52,016 bases of DNA from Pseudomonadota bacterium (GCA_021808525.1 JAKBBK010000013.1:1-52016), one strand, 5' to 3'; positions 1-11,978 are shown, counted from the stretch's first letter. Notes: generated by a model not told the origin, from the letters alone. Translations and numbers: made by a program.

Positions 1-839
1 TCGACAACCAGCTCGACGCCCAGGGCCACATCGTGGGCGCCAGGCTCAAGTCCGACGGCAGCGCCGTGGACTACGGCGGCATCGGCACCATGAGCAAGAG
101 CAAGAACAACGGCGTCGACCCGCAGGAGCTGATCGACCGCCACGGCGCCGACACCGCGCGCCTGTTCACCATGTTCGCGGCGCCGCCCGAGGCCACGCTG
201 GAGTGGAACGACGCCGCCGTCGAGGGCGCGCAGCGCTTCCTGCGCCGGGTGTGGGACGGCGCGCAGACGGCCCTGGCCGCCGCCGCGCAGGCGCCCGGCC
301 CCTGGGCCGCGCTGCCGCGCGAGGCCGGCGCGTTGGCCGACGCGCGGCGCGAGATCCATCTCGCGCTGCGCCAGGTCACGCACGACTACGAGCGCATGCA
401 GTACAACACGGTCGTGTCCGGCTGCATGAAAATGCTCAACCAGATCGAACAGGCCGCGGCGGCGCAGGTCGCGCCGGCCGAGTGGCGCGGTGCGCTGCTG
501 GTTGAGGCCTGGGGCATCCTGCTGCGCGTGCTGTATCCGGCCACGCCCCACATCTGCCACGTGCTGTGGCGGGAGCTGGGTTTCGAGGCGCGCCTGGGCT
601 CGCTGCTCGACGCTCCCTGGCCCCAGGTGGATCCGGAGGCGCTGCGCCAGGACGAGCTCGAACTGGTGCTGCAGATCAACGGCAAGCTGCGCGGCAGCCT
701 GCGCGTGCCGGCGACGGCCGAGCGCGCGGCCATCGAGGCCGCGGCGCTGGCCAGCCCCGAGTTCGCACGCCATGCCGAGGGGCGCGCCGCGAAGAAGGTG
801 ATCGTCGTGCCGCAGAGGTTGGTCAATGTGGTGGTCTGA
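1..839 (+). CDS. leuS: Leucyl-tRNA synthetase, C-terminal part (5' end outside window)
   Basis: Class I aminoacyl-tRNA synthetase that charges tRNA-Leu in the cytoplasm. The reading frame is open from base 3, so the gene enters from outside and about 278 C-terminal codons are seen. The KMSKS-type catalytic loop appears as MSKSK at bases 90-104, inside [13 protein letters not shown], which is the typical LeuRS context. It is followed by the helical anticodon-binding domain and the small C-terminal domain ([14 protein letters not shown] near bases 670-710). The stop at 837-839 overlaps the start of lptE by 14 bases, so the two genes are probably co-transcribed. Confidence 0.97.
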   Translation, partial: DNQLDAQGHIVGARLKSDGSAVDYGGIGTMSKSKNNGVDPQELIDRHGADTARLFTMFAAPPEATLEWNDAAVEGAQRFLRRVWDGAQTALAAAAQAPGPWAALPREAGALADARREIHLALRQVTHDYERMQYNTVVSGCMKMLNQIEQAAAAQVAPAEWRGALLVEAWGILLRVLYPATPHICHVLWRELGFEARLGSLLDAPWPQVDPEALRQDELELVLQINGKLRGSLRVPATAERAAIEAAALASPEFARHAEGRAAKKVIVVPQRLVNVVV

Positions 840-1386
840 GGCTCGCGGCCGCCCGGCGCGCCGCGCCAGCCTGCGCGGCGCGGGCGTGCTCCTGCTCGGA
901 GTCCTGCTGGGCAGCCTGCTGGGCGGGTGCGGTTTTCACCTGCGCGAATCCACCAACCTGTCGTTCGACACCATCGCGCTGCAGGGCCAGGGCGGGCCCC
1001 TGATGGATCTGCTGCGCCGGCGCATCGTGGCCACCACCGCCACGCGCATCGTCGCCGATCCGAAGCAGGCGCAGGCCGTGTTCACGCTGCTGTCCGACGC
1101 CAGCGCACAGACCCCCACCGCCTACAACGCCGACGGCACGGTGGCGCAATACGCGCTCAGCGAGACGGCTCGCTTCCAGCTCACGGCGCCGGACGGGCAC
1201 GCCTACATTCCGGCCACCAGCATCACCCGCACCAGCATGATGAGCTACAGCACCTCGGCCACGCTGGCCAAGGCCAATGAAGCCGACCTGCTGTACGCCG
1301 GCATGCGCCGCGACCTGGTCGACCGCATCCTGTTCCAGCTCGGCGCGCTGCATCCGCCGGCGGCTGCCTCGGCGCCCGCGCCATGA
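826..1386 (+). CDS. lptE: LPS-assembly lipoprotein LptE
   Basis: Outer-membrane lipoprotein that plugs and helps fold the LptD channel for lipopolysaccharide insertion. The 186-aa product has a basic N-terminus, a hydrophobic stretch (residues 20-33) and a lipobox LLGGC with the lipidated Cys at residue 35, directly followed by GFHLR, the conserved start of mature LptE. Start ATG 826 lies inside the end of leuS and has AGAGG about 8 nt upstream. The leuS-lptE-holA order is common in proteobacteria and supports the call. The C-terminus is Ala/Pro-rich and probably disordered. Confidence 0.93.
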   Translation: MWWSEARGRPARRASLRGAGVLLLGVLLGSLLGGCGFHLRESTNLSFDTIALQGQGGPLMDLLRRRIVATTATRIVADPKQAQAVFTLLSDASAQTPTAYNADGTVAQYALSETARFQLTAPDGHAYIPATSITRTSMMSYSTSATLAKANEADLLYAGMRRDLVDRILFQLGALHPPAAASAPAP

Positions 1387-1402
1387 GCCGGAGCGACGCA
1401 CC

Positions 1403-2488
1403 ATGCCGCTGATTCGCCACGACCAGCTGCCCGGCGCGCTGCGCGCGGGCCTGCGCGGCCCCTACACGGTATTCGGCGACGAATTGCTGCTGGTGATGGA
1501 GGCGGTGGACGCGATCCGCGCGGCGGCCACGCAGGCCGGCTACGGCGGGCGCGAGCTGCACCAGGTGGAGCGCGGCTTCGACTGGCAGGTACTGCTGGCG
1601 CAGACCCGCGAGCGCAGCCTGTTCGGCGAGCGCAAGCTGGTCGAGCTGCGCATTCCCGGGGGCAAGCCCGGGCGCGACGGCGGGGCCGCCCTGTCGGAGC
1701 TGGCGCGCGAGACCGAGAGCGACGCGCTGGTGCTGGTGCTGCTGCCCCGCCTGGATGCCGCCGCGCAGAAGAGCGATTGGTTCTCCGGCCTGGCGAGCCA
1801 GGGCACCGCCGTGCGGGTGGACAGTGTCGAGCCCTCCCAGCTCGGCGCCTGGATGCGCCAGCGCCTGCAGCAGCGCGGTCTGCAGCTGCCCGCCGGTCCT
1901 TCCGGCCAGGCCTGCCTGGAATTGCTGGTGGCCCGCACCGAGGGCAACCTGCTGGCGGCGCACCAGGAAGTGGAAAAACTGGCGCTGCTGGTGGAACCCG
2001 GCGAGCTGGACCCCGAGCAGGTGGAGCAGCTGGTGCAGGGGGCCGCGCGCTACAACGTGTTCCGCCTGGGCGAGACCGTGCTGGCCGCCGACAGCGCGCG
2101 CCTGCTGCGCATGCTCGAGGGCCTGCAGGGCGAAGGGGTGGCGCCGGTGCTGGCGCACTGGAGCCTGGCCGAGGAGTTGCGCGCCTGGCTGCGCGTGCGC
2201 CAGGGGCTGGACGCCGGCGAATCCTTCGCCAGCCTGGCTCGCGCCAATCGGATCTGGGGCCCCAAGGAAAAACTGCTGGCACGCGTGCTGCCGAACCTGG
2301 GGCAGCCGCTGCTCGAAGGCCTGCTGCTGCGCGCCGCGGCCTGCGACCGCGCCATCAAGGGCCAGCGCCCCGCCGGGCTGCCCCACGAACCCTGGGAAGC
2401 CGTGCGCCAGCTGGCGCTGGCCATGGCGCAGGCGGTGGCGCCGATGCGCGGTGGCGCGGCGCTGGGGCCGCGGCTGGTGCTGATCTGA
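1403..2488 (+). CDS. holA: DNA polymerase III subunit delta
   Basis: Clamp-loader delta subunit that opens the beta sliding clamp. The product is 361 aa, close to the usual length of about 340. Start ATG 1403 (MPLIRHDQLPG) has CGGAG upstream and lies 16 bases after the lptE stop; the frame is open further upstream but those residues are not protein-like. Recognisable delta features are YTVFGDELLLVMEAVDAIR at the N-terminus, ERSLFGERKLVELRIP near residues 65-80, and the LEGNLLAAHQEVEKL-type helix, here TEGNLLAAHQEVEKLAL. It is the last gene of the + strand leuS operon and converges on cbbY. Confidence 0.95.
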   Translation: MPLIRHDQLPGALRAGLRGPYTVFGDELLLVMEAVDAIRAAATQAGYGGRELHQVERGFDWQVLLAQTRERSLFGERKLVELRIPGGKPGRDGGAALSELARETESDALVLVLLPRLDAAAQKSDWFSGLASQGTAVRVDSVEPSQLGAWMRQRLQQRGLQLPAGPSGQACLELLVARTEGNLLAAHQEVEKLALLVEPGELDPEQVEQLVQGAARYNVFRLGETVLAADSARLLRMLEGLQGEGVAPVLAHWSLAEELRAWLRVRQGLDAGESFASLARANRIWGPKEKLLARVLPNLGQPLLEGLLLRAAACDRAIKGQRPAGLPHEPWEAVRQLALAMAQAVAPMRGGAALGPRLVLI

Positions 2489-2551
2489 GCCCTGTGCCCG
2501 GCTGTCGCCGCGCCGCGGCGCTCCCGGCCTGCGGCGCGGGCCCGCGCTCGG

Positions 2552-3406
2552 TCAGGGGCGTGCCGCTTCCCGCCTTGCCGCTTCCCGCCTTGCCGCTTCC
2601 TGCCCTGCGACGGCGCCCCGGGTGAGCACGTCCCGCGCGACCCAGTCCCGCAGGGCCCGCGGGTCGGCCACTCCGCTCCAGGCCCGGCCGGCCACCCGCC
2701 CGCGCGCTGGCTGCTCGGGCTCGCCCAGGCTGTCCAGCAGCGCCCAGGCCTGCCCGAAGGTCTCGCCCGCGGTATAGACGCCGGGGGTGACCACGGTGCG
2801 CAATCCGGCCCCCTGCGCGGCGCGCAGGCCGGCCGGGGAATCCTCGAAGGCCAGGCACTGCGCGGGGGGCAGGCCCAATTGCTCGAGCACCCACAGGTAG
2901 ATGCCGGGGTCGGGCTTCTTGCGGGGCACGATGTCGCCCGCGCCGATGCAATCGAACAGGCCCTCGGCCGCCTCGCCCAGCGCGGCGCGCAGCAAGGCCT
3001 GCACGTTGTCCGGCGTGGTGGTCGTGGCGATGGCCAGGCGCAGCCCGGCCTCGCGCGCCTGCCCGAGCAGGCGGCGCACGCCCGGGCGCAGCGCCACCGT
3101 GCCGGCATCGACCAGCTCCACGTAGTGCCGGGTCTTGCGCCGGTGCAACTCGGCCACCAGCGCGGCGGCACCGGGGGCCTGGGCGGCCGCGGGGTCGAGG
3201 CCGCGCCAGTGGTGCAGCATGCGCTCCTTGCCGCCGGTGACCTCCAGCAGGCGGCCGTAGGTCGCCTCGTCCCAGTACCAGTCCAGTCCGAGTTCGGCGA
3301 AGGCGCGGTTGAAGGCCACGCGGTGGCCGTCGCGCTCGGTCTCGGCCAGGGTGCCGTCGACGTCGAAGATCAGCGCGCGCAGCGGCGCGTCGTGGGGCGC
3401 CGCCAT
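2552..3406 (-). CDS. cbbY: HAD-superfamily hydrolase, CbbY type
   Basis: Haloacid-dehalogenase-type phosphatase. Motif I is FDVDGTLAE (Asp15 and Asp17), followed by the CbbY cap sequence TGGKERMLHHW. Motif II is IATTTT and motif III/IV is the KKPDPGIY...FEDSPAGLRAA block. Known CbbY proteins dephosphorylate xylulose-1,5-bisphosphate, a RuBisCO inhibitor, so its position as the distal gene of the Calvin block fits. It starts 13 bases after the cbbA stop. The product (284 aa) is longer than the usual 230-255 aa because of a C-terminal tail containing three direct AARRE-type repeats coded by 15-bp tandem repeats at 2561-2605. The substrate is inferred from family and context. Confidence 0.88.
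   Translation of the reverse strand: MAAPHDAPLRALIFDVDGTLAETERDGHRVAFNRAFAELGLDWYWDEATYGRLLEVTGGKERMLHHWRGLDPAAAQAPGAAALVAELHRRKTRHYVELVDAGTVALRPGVRRLLGQAREAGLRLAIATTTTPDNVQALLRAALGEAAEGLFDCIGAGDIVPRKKPDPGIYLWVLEQLGLPPAQCLAFEDSPAGLRAAQGAGLRTVVTPGVYTAGETFGQAWALLDSLGEPEQPARGRVAGRAWSGVADPRALRDWVARDVLTRGAVAGQEAARREAARREAARP
2561..2605. repeat. Three tandem 15-bp repeats in the 3' end of cbbY
   Basis: The unit tgccgcttcccgcct occurs at 2561-2575, again exactly at 2576-2590, and once more with two changes at 2591-2605. Being a multiple of three it keeps the frame and encodes a repeated Arg/Glu/Ala peptide at the C-terminus of CbbY. Such a repeat can change copy number by slippage without destroying the gene. 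Confidence 0.9.
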
Positions 3407-3419
3407 CGCGCGTGCTCCT

Positions 3420-4484
3420 TCAGCGGACCTGGGCCGTCAACTCGCCCTTCTCATAGCGCTGGAACATGGCTTCCAGGCTCAGGGGGCGGATCTTCGAAGC
3501 CTTGCCGGCGGTGCCGAAGGCCTCGTAGCGATCCTTGCAGATCTGTTTCATGGCCTTGGTGGACGCCGCCAGGAACTTGCGCGGATCGAATTCCTTCGGA
3601 TGCTCGGCCAGGAACTTGCGGGTGGCGCCGGTCGAGGCCATGCGCAGGTCGGTGTCGATGTTCACCTTGCGCACGCCGTGCTTGATGCCCTCGACGATCT
3701 CCTCCACCGGCACGCCATAGGTCTCGCCCATGTCGCCGCCGAACTCGTTGATGATCTTGAGCCATTCCTGGGGCACCGAGGAGGAGCCGTGCATCACCAG
3801 GTGGGTGTTGGGAATGCGGGCGTGGATTTCCTTGATGCGCCCGATGGCCAGGATGTCCCCGGTGGGCGGACGGGTGAACTTGTAGGCGCCGTGGCTGGTG
3901 CCGATGGCGATGGCCAGCGCGTCCACTCCGGTCTTGTGCACGAAGTCCGCCGCTTCCTCGGGGTCGGTGAGCAGCTGGCTGTGGTCCAGCTTGCCCTCGG
4001 CGCCGATGCCGTCCTCCTCGCCCGCGGTTCCGGTCTCCAGCGAACCCAGGCAACCCAGTTCCCCTTCCACCGACACGCCGCAGGCGTGGGCCATCTCCAC
4101 CGTGCGGCGGGTGACGTCCACGTTGTACTCGTAGCTGGTGGGGGTCTTGCCGTCGGTGCCCAGGGAGCCGTCCATCATCACCGAGGAGAAGCCCAGCTGG
4201 ATGGAGCGCTGGCACACCGCCGGGCTGGTGCCGTGATCCTGGTGCATGCACACCGGGATCTGCGGGAATTCCTCGACGGCGGCCAGGATCAGGTGGCGCA
4301 GGAAGGGCGCGCCGGCGTACTTGCGCGCGCCCGCCGAGGCCTGCACGATCACCGGCGAGTCGGTCTCGGCGGCCGCCTCCATGATGGCGCGCATCTGCTC
4401 CAGGTTGTTGACGTTGAAGGCGGGGACGCCGTAGGCGTGCTCGGCTGCGTGGTCGAGCAGCTGGCGCAGGGAAATCAGGGCCAT
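3420..4484 (-). CDS. cbbA: Class II fructose-1,6-bisphosphate aldolase (Calvin subtype)
   Basis: Zinc aldolase that condenses dihydroxyacetone phosphate with glyceraldehyde-3-phosphate, and with erythrose-4-phosphate to sedoheptulose bisphosphate in the Calvin cycle. The 354-aa protein starts [27 protein letters not shown]. It carries the metal/active-site stretch [10 protein letters not shown] (His81, Asp83, His84) and the GTSHGAYKF and [13 protein letters not shown] phosphate/metal loops of class IIB enzymes. It lies 49 bases after pgk and 13 before cbbY, on the same strand, and is part of the cbb operon. Confidence 0.96.
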   Translation of the reverse strand: MALISLRQLLDHAAEHAYGVPAFNVNNLEQMRAIMEAAAETDSPVIVQASAGARKYAGAPFLRHLILAAVEEFPQIPVCMHQDHGTSPAVCQRSIQLGFSSVMMDGSLGTDGKTPTSYEYNVDVTRRTVEMAHACGVSVEGELGCLGSLETGTAGEEDGIGAEGKLDHSQLLTDPEEAADFVHKTGVDALAIAIGTSHGAYKFTRPPTGDILAIGRIKEIHARIPNTHLVMHGSSSVPQEWLKIINEFGGDMGETYGVPVEEIVEGIKHGVRKVNIDTDLRMASTGATRKFLAEHPKEFDPRKFLAASTKAMKQICKDRYEAFGTAGKASKIRPLSLEAMFQRYEKGELTAQVR

Positions 4485-4533
4485 GTTGGGGCTCCGGGTG
4501 GTTTCAAAATGGGTCGGGGCGCGCGCCGCGCCT

Positions 4534-5751
4534 TCAGGTCGCGGGGCCGGCCTGCTGGTTGCGGGAGCGCTTTTCCAGGATTTCGAAGGCGGGCAGGGTC
4601 TTGCCTTCCAGCACCTCGAGGAAGGCGCCGCCGCCGGTGGAGATGTATCCGATGCGCTCGGCCAGCCCGTACTTGGCGATGGCCGCCAGGGTGTCGCCGC
4701 CGCCGGCGATGGAAAAGCCCTGGCTGTCGGCGATGGCGCGCGCCAGGGTCTCGGTGCCGTGCGAGAAGGCCTCGAACTCGAACACCCCCACGGGGCCGTT
4801 CCAGACGATGGTGCCTGCCGCCTTCAGGCGGGCCCCCAGGCGCGCCGCGGTGCGCGGCCCGATGTCCAGGATGAGTTCGTCGGCGGCCACCTCGGTGGCG
4901 GGCTTGACCACCGCCTCGGCGCTGGCGCTGAATTCGCGCGCCACCACCACGTCCTCGGGAATCGGCACCTCGGCGCCGCGCGCCTTCATTTTCTCGATCA
5001 CCCGGCGCGCATCCTCGACCAGGTCGGGCTCGGCCAGGCTCTTGCCGATGGACAGGCCGGCGGCCAGCATGAAGGTGTTGGCGATGCCCCCGCCGACGAT
5101 CAGGCCGTCGACCTTGTCGGACAGGCTTTGCAGGATGGTCAGCTTGGTCGACACCTTGGAGCCGGCGACGATGGCCACCAGGGGGCGCGCGGGCTGCGCC
5201 AGCGCGCGGTGGATGGCCTCGATCTCGGCGGCCAGCAGGGGCCCGGCGCAAGCCACCGGGGCGAATTGCGCGATGCCATGGGTGGTGGCTTCGGCACGGT
5301 GCGCGGTGCCGAAGGCATCATTGACGTAGATATCGCAAAGTGCCGCCATCTTGCGCGAAAGCGCGGGATCGTTCTTTTTCTCACCCTTGTTCAGGCGGCA
5401 GTTCTCGAGCAGCACGACCTCCCCCGGGTGCAGCTCGAAACCTCCATCCACCCAGTCGGCGACCAGGCGCACCGGGCGACCCAGCAGCTCGCCCAGGCGC
5501 TGCGCCACCGGGGCCAGGCTGTCGGCGGGCTTGAATTCGCCCTCGGTGGGGCGGCCCAGGTGGGAGGTCAGCATCACCGCCGCGCCGGCTTCCAGCGCCA
5601 TGCGCACGGCCGGCACCGAGGCACGCACCCGCGTGTCCTCGGTGATGCGCCCCTGGTCGTCCAGCGGGACGTTGAGATCGGCGCGGATGAACACGCGCTT
5701 GCCGCGCGCCTGTCCGCGCTGGCAGACCTGCTCGAAACTCAGGATGTGCAT
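4534..5751 (-). CDS. cbbK: Phosphoglycerate kinase
   Basis: Phosphorylates 3-phosphoglycerate with ATP to 1,3-bisphosphoglycerate, the first reductive step after CO2 fixation. The 405-aa protein has the hallmark RADLNVPLD (near residue 23), TSHLGRP, the [13 protein letters not shown] loop, and the C-terminal nucleotide motif [14 protein letters not shown] with [18 protein letters not shown]. It starts 16 bases after gap. Placement in the cbb block suggests the Calvin-cycle copy; whether a second glycolytic pgk exists elsewhere cannot be seen here. Confidence 0.97.
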   Translation of the reverse strand: MHILSFEQVCQRGQARGKRVFIRADLNVPLDDQGRITEDTRVRASVPAVRMALEAGAAVMLTSHLGRPTEGEFKPADSLAPVAQRLGELLGRPVRLVADWVDGGFELHPGEVVLLENCRLNKGEKKNDPALSRKMAALCDIYVNDAFGTAHRAEATTHGIAQFAPVACAGPLLAAEIEAIHRALAQPARPLVAIVAGSKVSTKLTILQSLSDKVDGLIVGGGIANTFMLAAGLSIGKSLAEPDLVEDARRVIEKMKARGAEVPIPEDVVVAREFSASAEAVVKPATEVAADELILDIGPRTAARLGARLKAAGTIVWNGPVGVFEFEAFSHGTETLARAIADSQGFSIAGGGDTLAAIAKYGLAERIGYISTGGGAFLEVLEGKTLPAFEILEKRSRNQQAGPAT

Positions 5752-5767
5752 GGCGTGGCTCCCCGGC

Positions 5768-7514
<1,747 letters not shown>

Positions 7515-7527
7515 GCTCGCGCCCCCC

Positions 7528-9582
7528 TCAGGCCAGCGCGCCGCCGGCGCGCGCGAGCACCTCGCGCGCCCGTTCCGCGGTGCGCTCGGGGGTGATGCCG
7601 AAATGGCGGTACAGCTCGCCCGCCGGCGCCGATTCGCCGAAACTGGCGATGCCCACGACGGCCCCGGACAGACCCACGTACTTGTGCCACAGATCCGGTT
7701 GCGCGGCTTCCACGGCCACGCGCGGCACCCCGGCCGGCAGCACCTGGGCGCGCCACGCGGCGTCCTGCCGGTCGAACACGCTGGTGCAGGGCATCGAGAC
7801 CACGCGCGCCTGCACGCCGGAGCCGGCCAGCAGCTCGCGCGCCTTCATCGCCACCTCCACCTCGGAGCCGGTGGCGATGAGCACCACCTGGGGCTGGCCC
7901 GAGGCCTCGGCCAGCACGTAGCCGCCGCGCTCGATGGAGCCTTCCGCGCCCTCGCCATGCGGCAGCACGGCCAGGTTCTGGCGCGACAGCAGCAGCGCGC
8001 TCGGACCGTCGACCCGCTCCACCGCGTGCTTCCAGGCCACCGCGGTCTCCAGCACGTCGGCCGGGCGCCACACGTCCAGGTTGGGAATCAGGCGCAGGCT
8101 GGGCGTCTGCTCCACGGCCTGGTGGGTGGGCCCGTCCTCGCCCAGGCCGATCGAGTCGTGGGAGAACACGTGCACCACGCGCTGTTTCATCAGCGCGCTC
8201 ATGCGCACCGCGTTGCGCGCGTAGTCGGAGAACATCAGGAAGGTGCCGCCGTAGGGCAGGAAGGCCCCATGCAGCGCCATGCCGTTCATCATCGCGGCCA
8301 TGCCGAACTCGCGCACGCCGTAGGACAGGTAGTTCACCGGCTCGCCGTCGGCGGCGGCTTCCCAGGAGCGCGAGGCCTTCACCGCCGTCAGGTTCGAGCC
8401 GGTCAGGTCGGCCGAGCCGCCGAACATCTCGGGCAGCGCCGGCACCAGGGTCTCCAGCGCGATCTGCGAGGCCTTGCGCGTGGCGGTGGCCGCGGCCACG
8501 CCGCGCGCCTTGGCGTACAGCTGCTGCACCGTGGCCGCCCAGTCCGCGGGCAGCTCCCCGCCCAGGCGGCGGCGCAGCGCCGCGGCCAGCTCGGGGAAGG
8601 CCTTGGCGTAGGCCTCGAAGCGCTGGTTCCAGGCCTGCTCCAGCCTGGCGCCGCGTTCGCGCCCGTCCCAGGCCTGGTAGATGTCCGAGGGAATCTCGAA
8701 GGGGCCGTACTCCCAGCCCAGGGCCTGGCGCGTGGCCTGCGCCTCGGCCGCGCCCAGCGCGGCGCCGTGCACCTCGTGCCCGCCGGCCTTGTTGGGCGAG
8801 CCCCAGCCGATGGTGGTGGTGCAGATGATCAGCGAGGGCCTGTCGCTGGTCTTGGCCTCGGCGGTGGCGCGCTCCACGGCCTGCGCGTCATGCCCGTCGA
8901 CGGGCCCGATCACGTTCCAGCCGTAGGCGGCGAAGCGCTTGGCCGTGTCGTCGGCGAACCAGTGCTCGACATGGCCGTCGATGGAAATGCCATTGTCGTC
9001 GTAGTAGGCGATGAGCTTGTTCAGGCGCAGCGTGCCGGCCAGCGAGCAGACCTCGTGGCTGATGCCCTCCATCAGGCAGCCGTCGCCCAGGAACACATAG
9101 GTGTGGTGATCGACGATGTCGTGGCCGGGGCGGTTGAACTCGCGCGCCAGCAGGGTCTCGGCCAGCGCCATGCCCACCGCGTTGGCCAGGCCCTGGCCCA
9201 GCGGGCCGGTGGTGGTCTCCACCCCCGGGGTGTAGCCCACCTCGGGGTGCCCCGGGGTCTTGCTGTGGAGCTGGCGGAAGCGCTTGAGCTCCTCCAGCGG
9301 CAGCTCGTAGCCGCTCAGGTGCAGCAGCGCGTACAGCAGCATGGAGGCATGCCCGTTGGACAGCACGAAACGGTCGCGGTTGGCCCAATGCGGGTTGGCC
9401 GGGTTGTGGTGCAGGTGGCCGCGCCACAGCACCTCGGCGATGTCCGCCATGCCCATCGGCGCGCCGGGGTGTCCGCTCTTGGCCGCCTCGACGGCGTCGA
9501 TGGCCAGGAAGCGGATCGCGTTGGCCAGGCGACGACGCTCAAGGGGGTCGATGACGGGGAAGAGTTGGGAATGCGCGTTCAT
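7528..9582 (-). CDS. cbbT: Transketolase
   Basis: Thiamine-diphosphate enzyme that moves two-carbon units between sugar phosphates in the regenerative arm of the Calvin cycle. The start [11 protein letters not shown] at 9582 gives 684 aa, the family length; an in-frame ATG at 9624 would add 14 residues but is less like the family. Visible blocks are [14 protein letters not shown] near residue 35, the ThDP/metal stretch [10 protein letters not shown], and the C-terminal-half pyrimidine-domain block [14 protein letters not shown]. It lies 43 bases after prk and 13 before cbbZ. Confidence 0.96.
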   Translation of the reverse strand: MNAHSQLFPVIDPLERRRLANAIRFLAIDAVEAAKSGHPGAPMGMADIAEVLWRGHLHHNPANPHWANRDRFVLSNGHASMLLYALLHLSGYELPLEELKRFRQLHSKTPGHPEVGYTPGVETTTGPLGQGLANAVGMALAETLLAREFNRPGHDIVDHHTYVFLGDGCLMEGISHEVCSLAGTLRLNKLIAYYDDNGISIDGHVEHWFADDTAKRFAAYGWNVIGPVDGHDAQAVERATAEAKTSDRPSLIICTTTIGWGSPNKAGGHEVHGAALGAAEAQATRQALGWEYGPFEIPSDIYQAWDGRERGARLEQAWNQRFEAYAKAFPELAAALRRRLGGELPADWAATVQQLYAKARGVAAATATRKASQIALETLVPALPEMFGGSADLTGSNLTAVKASRSWEAAADGEPVNYLSYGVREFGMAAMMNGMALHGAFLPYGGTFLMFSDYARNAVRMSALMKQRVVHVFSHDSIGLGEDGPTHQAVEQTPSLRLIPNLDVWRPADVLETAVAWKHAVERVDGPSALLLSRQNLAVLPHGEGAEGSIERGGYVLAEASGQPQVVLIATGSEVEVAMKARELLAGSGVQARVVSMPCTSVFDRQDAAWRAQVLPAGVPRVAVEAAQPDLWHKYVGLSGAVVGIASFGESAPAGELYRHFGITPERTAERAREVLARAGGALA

Positions 9583-9625
9583 GTCGGTTCTCGGGCGGGA
9601 TAGTGGGCGGTTCGGCCCCTGCATT

Positions 9626-10501
9626 TCATCCTGCGCGGCGCTTGATGTCCATCAGTCGCAGGATCATGGGGGTGAAGATCAGCTGCATCGCCAGGCCCAT
9701 CTTGCCACCCGGCACGACCAGGGTATTGGGCCGGGTCATCCAGGAGTCGTGCAGCATGGACAGCAGGTAGGGGAAATCGATGCCGCGCGGGTTGGCGAAT
9801 CGGATCACCACCATGCTCTCGTCCAGGCTGGGGATGTCCTTGGCGATGAAGGGATTCGAGGTGTCGACCGTCGGCACGCGCTGGAAGTTCACGTGGGTCC
9901 GCGAGAACTGCGGCGTGATGTGGTGCACGTAGTCGGGCATGCGGCGCAGGATCGTGTCCATCACCGCTTCCTGCGAGTAACCGCGCTGCACCTGGTCGCG
10001 GTGCAGTTTCTGGATCCACTCCAGGTTGATGATGGGCACCACGCCCACCAGCAGGTCCACCTGGCTGGCCACGTCGATGTGGGCATCGGCGTAGCCCCCG
10101 TGCAGCCCCTCGTAGAACAGCAGGTCGGAGCCGGCCTGCATGTCCTGCCAGTCGGTGAACTGCCCCGGCGGCACGCCGAACTGGGCCGACTCGGCGTCGT
10201 CGTGGATGTACTTGCGCACCTTGCCCACGCCGGTGGCGCCGTAGGCCTGGAACACGCCCTCCAGCTCCTTGAGCAGGTTCGCCTCAGGGCCGAAATGGCT
10301 GAAATTCGGGCTGCCGGCCTGTTCTCGTCGCTTCATTTCCTCGCGCATTTCGGCGCGGTTGTAGCGATGAAACGAATCTCCCTCGACGATCTGGGCCTGG
10401 ATACGCTCCCGCCGGAAGATATGCTGGAAACTGCGCATCACGGTGGTCGTGCCGGCTCCCGAGGAACCGGTGATCGCGATGATGGGATGCTTGGCGGACA
10501 T
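9626..10501 (-). CDS. cbbP: Phosphoribulokinase
   Basis: Makes ribulose-1,5-bisphosphate from ribulose-5-phosphate and ATP, one of the two enzymes diagnostic for the Calvin cycle. The 291-aa length is typical of the bacterial class I enzyme. The P-loop is GSSGAGTTT (residues 12-20), with Thr where other kinases have Lys, which is normal for this family. [11 protein letters not shown] and [10 protein letters not shown] are also present. Its presence is direct evidence that the organism can run the Calvin cycle if RuBisCO is encoded elsewhere. It follows fbp after a 107-base gap containing a hairpin. Confidence 0.97.
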   Translation of the reverse strand: MSAKHPIIAITGSSGAGTTTVMRSFQHIFRRERIQAQIVEGDSFHRYNRAEMREEMKRREQAGSPNFSHFGPEANLLKELEGVFQAYGATGVGKVRKYIHDDAESAQFGVPPGQFTDWQDMQAGSDLLFYEGLHGGYADAHIDVASQVDLLVGVVPIINLEWIQKLHRDQVQRGYSQEAVMDTILRRMPDYVHHITPQFSRTHVNFQRVPTVDTSNPFIAKDIPSLDESMVVIRFANPRGIDFPYLLSMLHDSWMTRPNTLVVPGGKMGLAMQLIFTPMILRLMDIKRRAG

Positions 10502-10542
10502 GGCGGAAGACTCGTGACGAGGCGATGGACGAAGCCCGGGCT

Positions 10543-10564
10543 GCCGCCGCCTCGAGGCGACGGC
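10543..10564 (-). other. Intercistronic hairpin between fbp and prk
   Basis: GCCG (10543-10546) and CGGC (10561-10564) flank CGCC-tcga-GGCG, with a single c/a mismatch, giving an eight-pair stem with a four-base loop. There is no T-tract, so it is unlikely to be a full terminator. It sits in the only long gap (107 bases) of the cbb operon and could mark an RNA processing or partial termination point that sets the ratio of fbp to downstream transcript. This role is inference. Confidence 0.35.
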
Positions 10565-10608
10565 CCGTGCCAGGAAAGCTTGGGACCGGGGGGGGTGAGG
10601 CGTGGCGC

Positions 10609-11688
10609 TCAGGCGCGCACGCCGTCGCCGTACAGCGAACGATCCTTGAACAACGGAGACACGAAGGGCTTGTCCAAGCCGCTATCGTATTCCCGGTGGT
10701 AGCGCTCCAGGCGCTCGATCTCGTTGCGGGAGCCCAGCATCACCGGCACCCGCTGGTGCAGGGATTCGGGCTGCACCTCCAGGATGCGCTGGCGCCCGGT
10801 GGAGGCGGCTCCCCCGGCCTGCTCGATGACCATGCCGATGGGGTTGGCCTCGTACAGCAGGCGCAGGCGCCCCGGGCGCACGGGGTCCTTGGTGTCGCGG
10901 GGATACATGAAAATGCCCCCGCGCATCAGGATGCGGTGCACGTCGGCGACCATCGAGGCGATCCAGCGGGTGTTGAAGTCGCGTCCGCGGTCGCCCGTCT
11001 TGCCGGCCTTGCATTCGGCGACGTAGCGCTGCACCGGCGGCTCCCAGAAACGCTCGTTGCTGGCGTTGATGGCGAATTCGCTGGTGTCCTCGGGAATGCG
11101 CAGGTCCGGATGGGTGAGGATGAAGTTGCCGATCTCGCGGTCCAGGGTGAAGCCATGGGTGCCCTTGCCGACCGTGAGCACGAGCATGGTGGCCGGGCCG
11201 TAGATGGCGTAGCCGGCGGCCACCTGCTCGACGCCCGGGCGCAGGTAGTCGGCCACCTGCGCCTCGCCCAGGCGGCTCATGCGCAGCACGGAGAAGATGG
11301 TGCCCACCGAGACGTTGACGTCGATGTTCGAGGAGCCGTCCAGGGGATCGAACACCAGCAGGTAGGCCCCGCGCTCGAACTGCCCCGGCAGGGCATAGGG
11401 CTCGTCCAGCTCCTCGGAGGCCATGCCGGCGACCAGCCCGCCCCATTCGCAGGACTGGATCATCGCCTCGTTGGACAGCACGTCGAGCTTTTTCTGGGTC
11501 TCGCCCTGCACGTTCTCCGTGCCCAGGGAGCCCAGGAAGCCGCCCAGCGCGCCCTTGGCCGTCATCGCGGCGATGGCCTTCACGGCCGCCGTCACGTCCA
11601 CCAGCAGCGCGGCCAGGTCGGCCTGGTCGTCGGCTCCCCGCAACTGCTCGATGAGGAACTTCGAAAGGGTGGTACGGCCCTGCAGCAT
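10609..11688 (-). CDS. cbbF: Fructose-1,6-bisphosphatase, class I
   Basis: Hydrolyses fructose-1,6-bisphosphate; in autotrophs this step feeds transketolase. The 359-aa protein shows the metal-binding [10 protein letters not shown] (residues 114-123). It also has the substrate stretch [13 protein letters not shown] near the C-terminus, and YLLYEANP-type residues ([19 protein letters not shown]). It is the first gene of the cbb operon and is transcribed away from cbbR across a 355-bp region with operator-like repeats. Confidence 0.96.
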   Translation of the reverse strand: MLQGRTTLSKFLIEQLRGADDQADLAALLVDVTAAVKAIAAMTAKGALGGFLGSLGTENVQGETQKKLDVLSNEAMIQSCEWGGLVAGMASEELDEPYALPGQFERGAYLLVFDPLDGSSNIDVNVSVGTIFSVLRMSRLGEAQVADYLRPGVEQVAAGYAIYGPATMLVLTVGKGTHGFTLDREIGNFILTHPDLRIPEDTSEFAINASNERFWEPPVQRYVAECKAGKTGDRGRDFNTRWIASMVADVHRILMRGGIFMYPRDTKDPVRPGRLRLLYEANPIGMVIEQAGGAASTGRQRILEVQPESLHQRVPVMLGSRNEIERLERYHREYDSGLDKPFVSPLFKDRSLYGDGVRA

Positions 11689-11771
11689 GGTGTGTCTCCC
11701 GAACGGATGGATGTCCCGGCGCGTGGACCTGCCGTGCCGGACCCGCCGGCGACTGCCTTCCCGACACCTGT

Positions 11772-11813
11772 CTTTTTCAAAACCCCTGTGGCGCCTCAGG
11801 AGACTTGAAAAAG
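11772..11813. promoter_or_regulatory. 42-bp interrupted palindrome in the cbbF leader
   Basis: Outer arms CTTTTTCAA (11772-11780) and TTGAAAAAG (11805-11813) are perfect inverted copies. Four bases inside each lies the core CCTGTGGCGCCTCAGG (11785-11800), itself a palindrome with two mismatches. The whole is symmetric about 11792/11793, about 84-125 bases upstream of the cbbF start. It could be an operator for a dimeric regulator or an RNA hairpin in the leader; there is no T-tract in the correct place for an intrinsic terminator. Confidence 0.6.
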
Positions 11814-11902
11814 CCCGCAGTCAGAAAACACGGAGACTCGCATGAACGAAAGACGTAATGCGACTGCGGAAAAAGCAGCCCGGAGCTCACGAATCCGGAC
11901 CC

Positions 11903-11978
11903 GTTCACAAGCCCGCGTGGTCCGCGCGCCCCGGTGGCGGGGCTCGCGGAGGACCGAAGTCGCGCCACGCTTGTGAAC
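11903..11978. promoter_or_regulatory. Perfect 10-bp inverted repeat with 56-base spacing
   Basis: GTTCACAAGC at 11903-11912 is repeated inverted as GCTTGTGAAC at 11969-11978. The similarity continues inward as GCGTGG / CCACGC after a four-base offset. Two separated half-sites of this kind suit a LysR tetramer that bends DNA, or DNA looping, between cbbR and cbbF. Assignment to CbbR is inferred from position. Confidence 0.55.

Noticed and set aside
2534-2547. Perfect 14-bp palindrome GCGCGGGCCCGCGC between holA and cbbY
   Set aside because: It has no loop spacing and no T-tract, and such GC-only palindromes are frequent in this composition. It may aid termination between convergent genes but cannot be supported.
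10440-10480. Phosphoribulokinase P-loop lacking the usual Lys
   Set aside because: GSSGAGTTT is normal for bacterial phosphoribulokinases, so this is not a defect.
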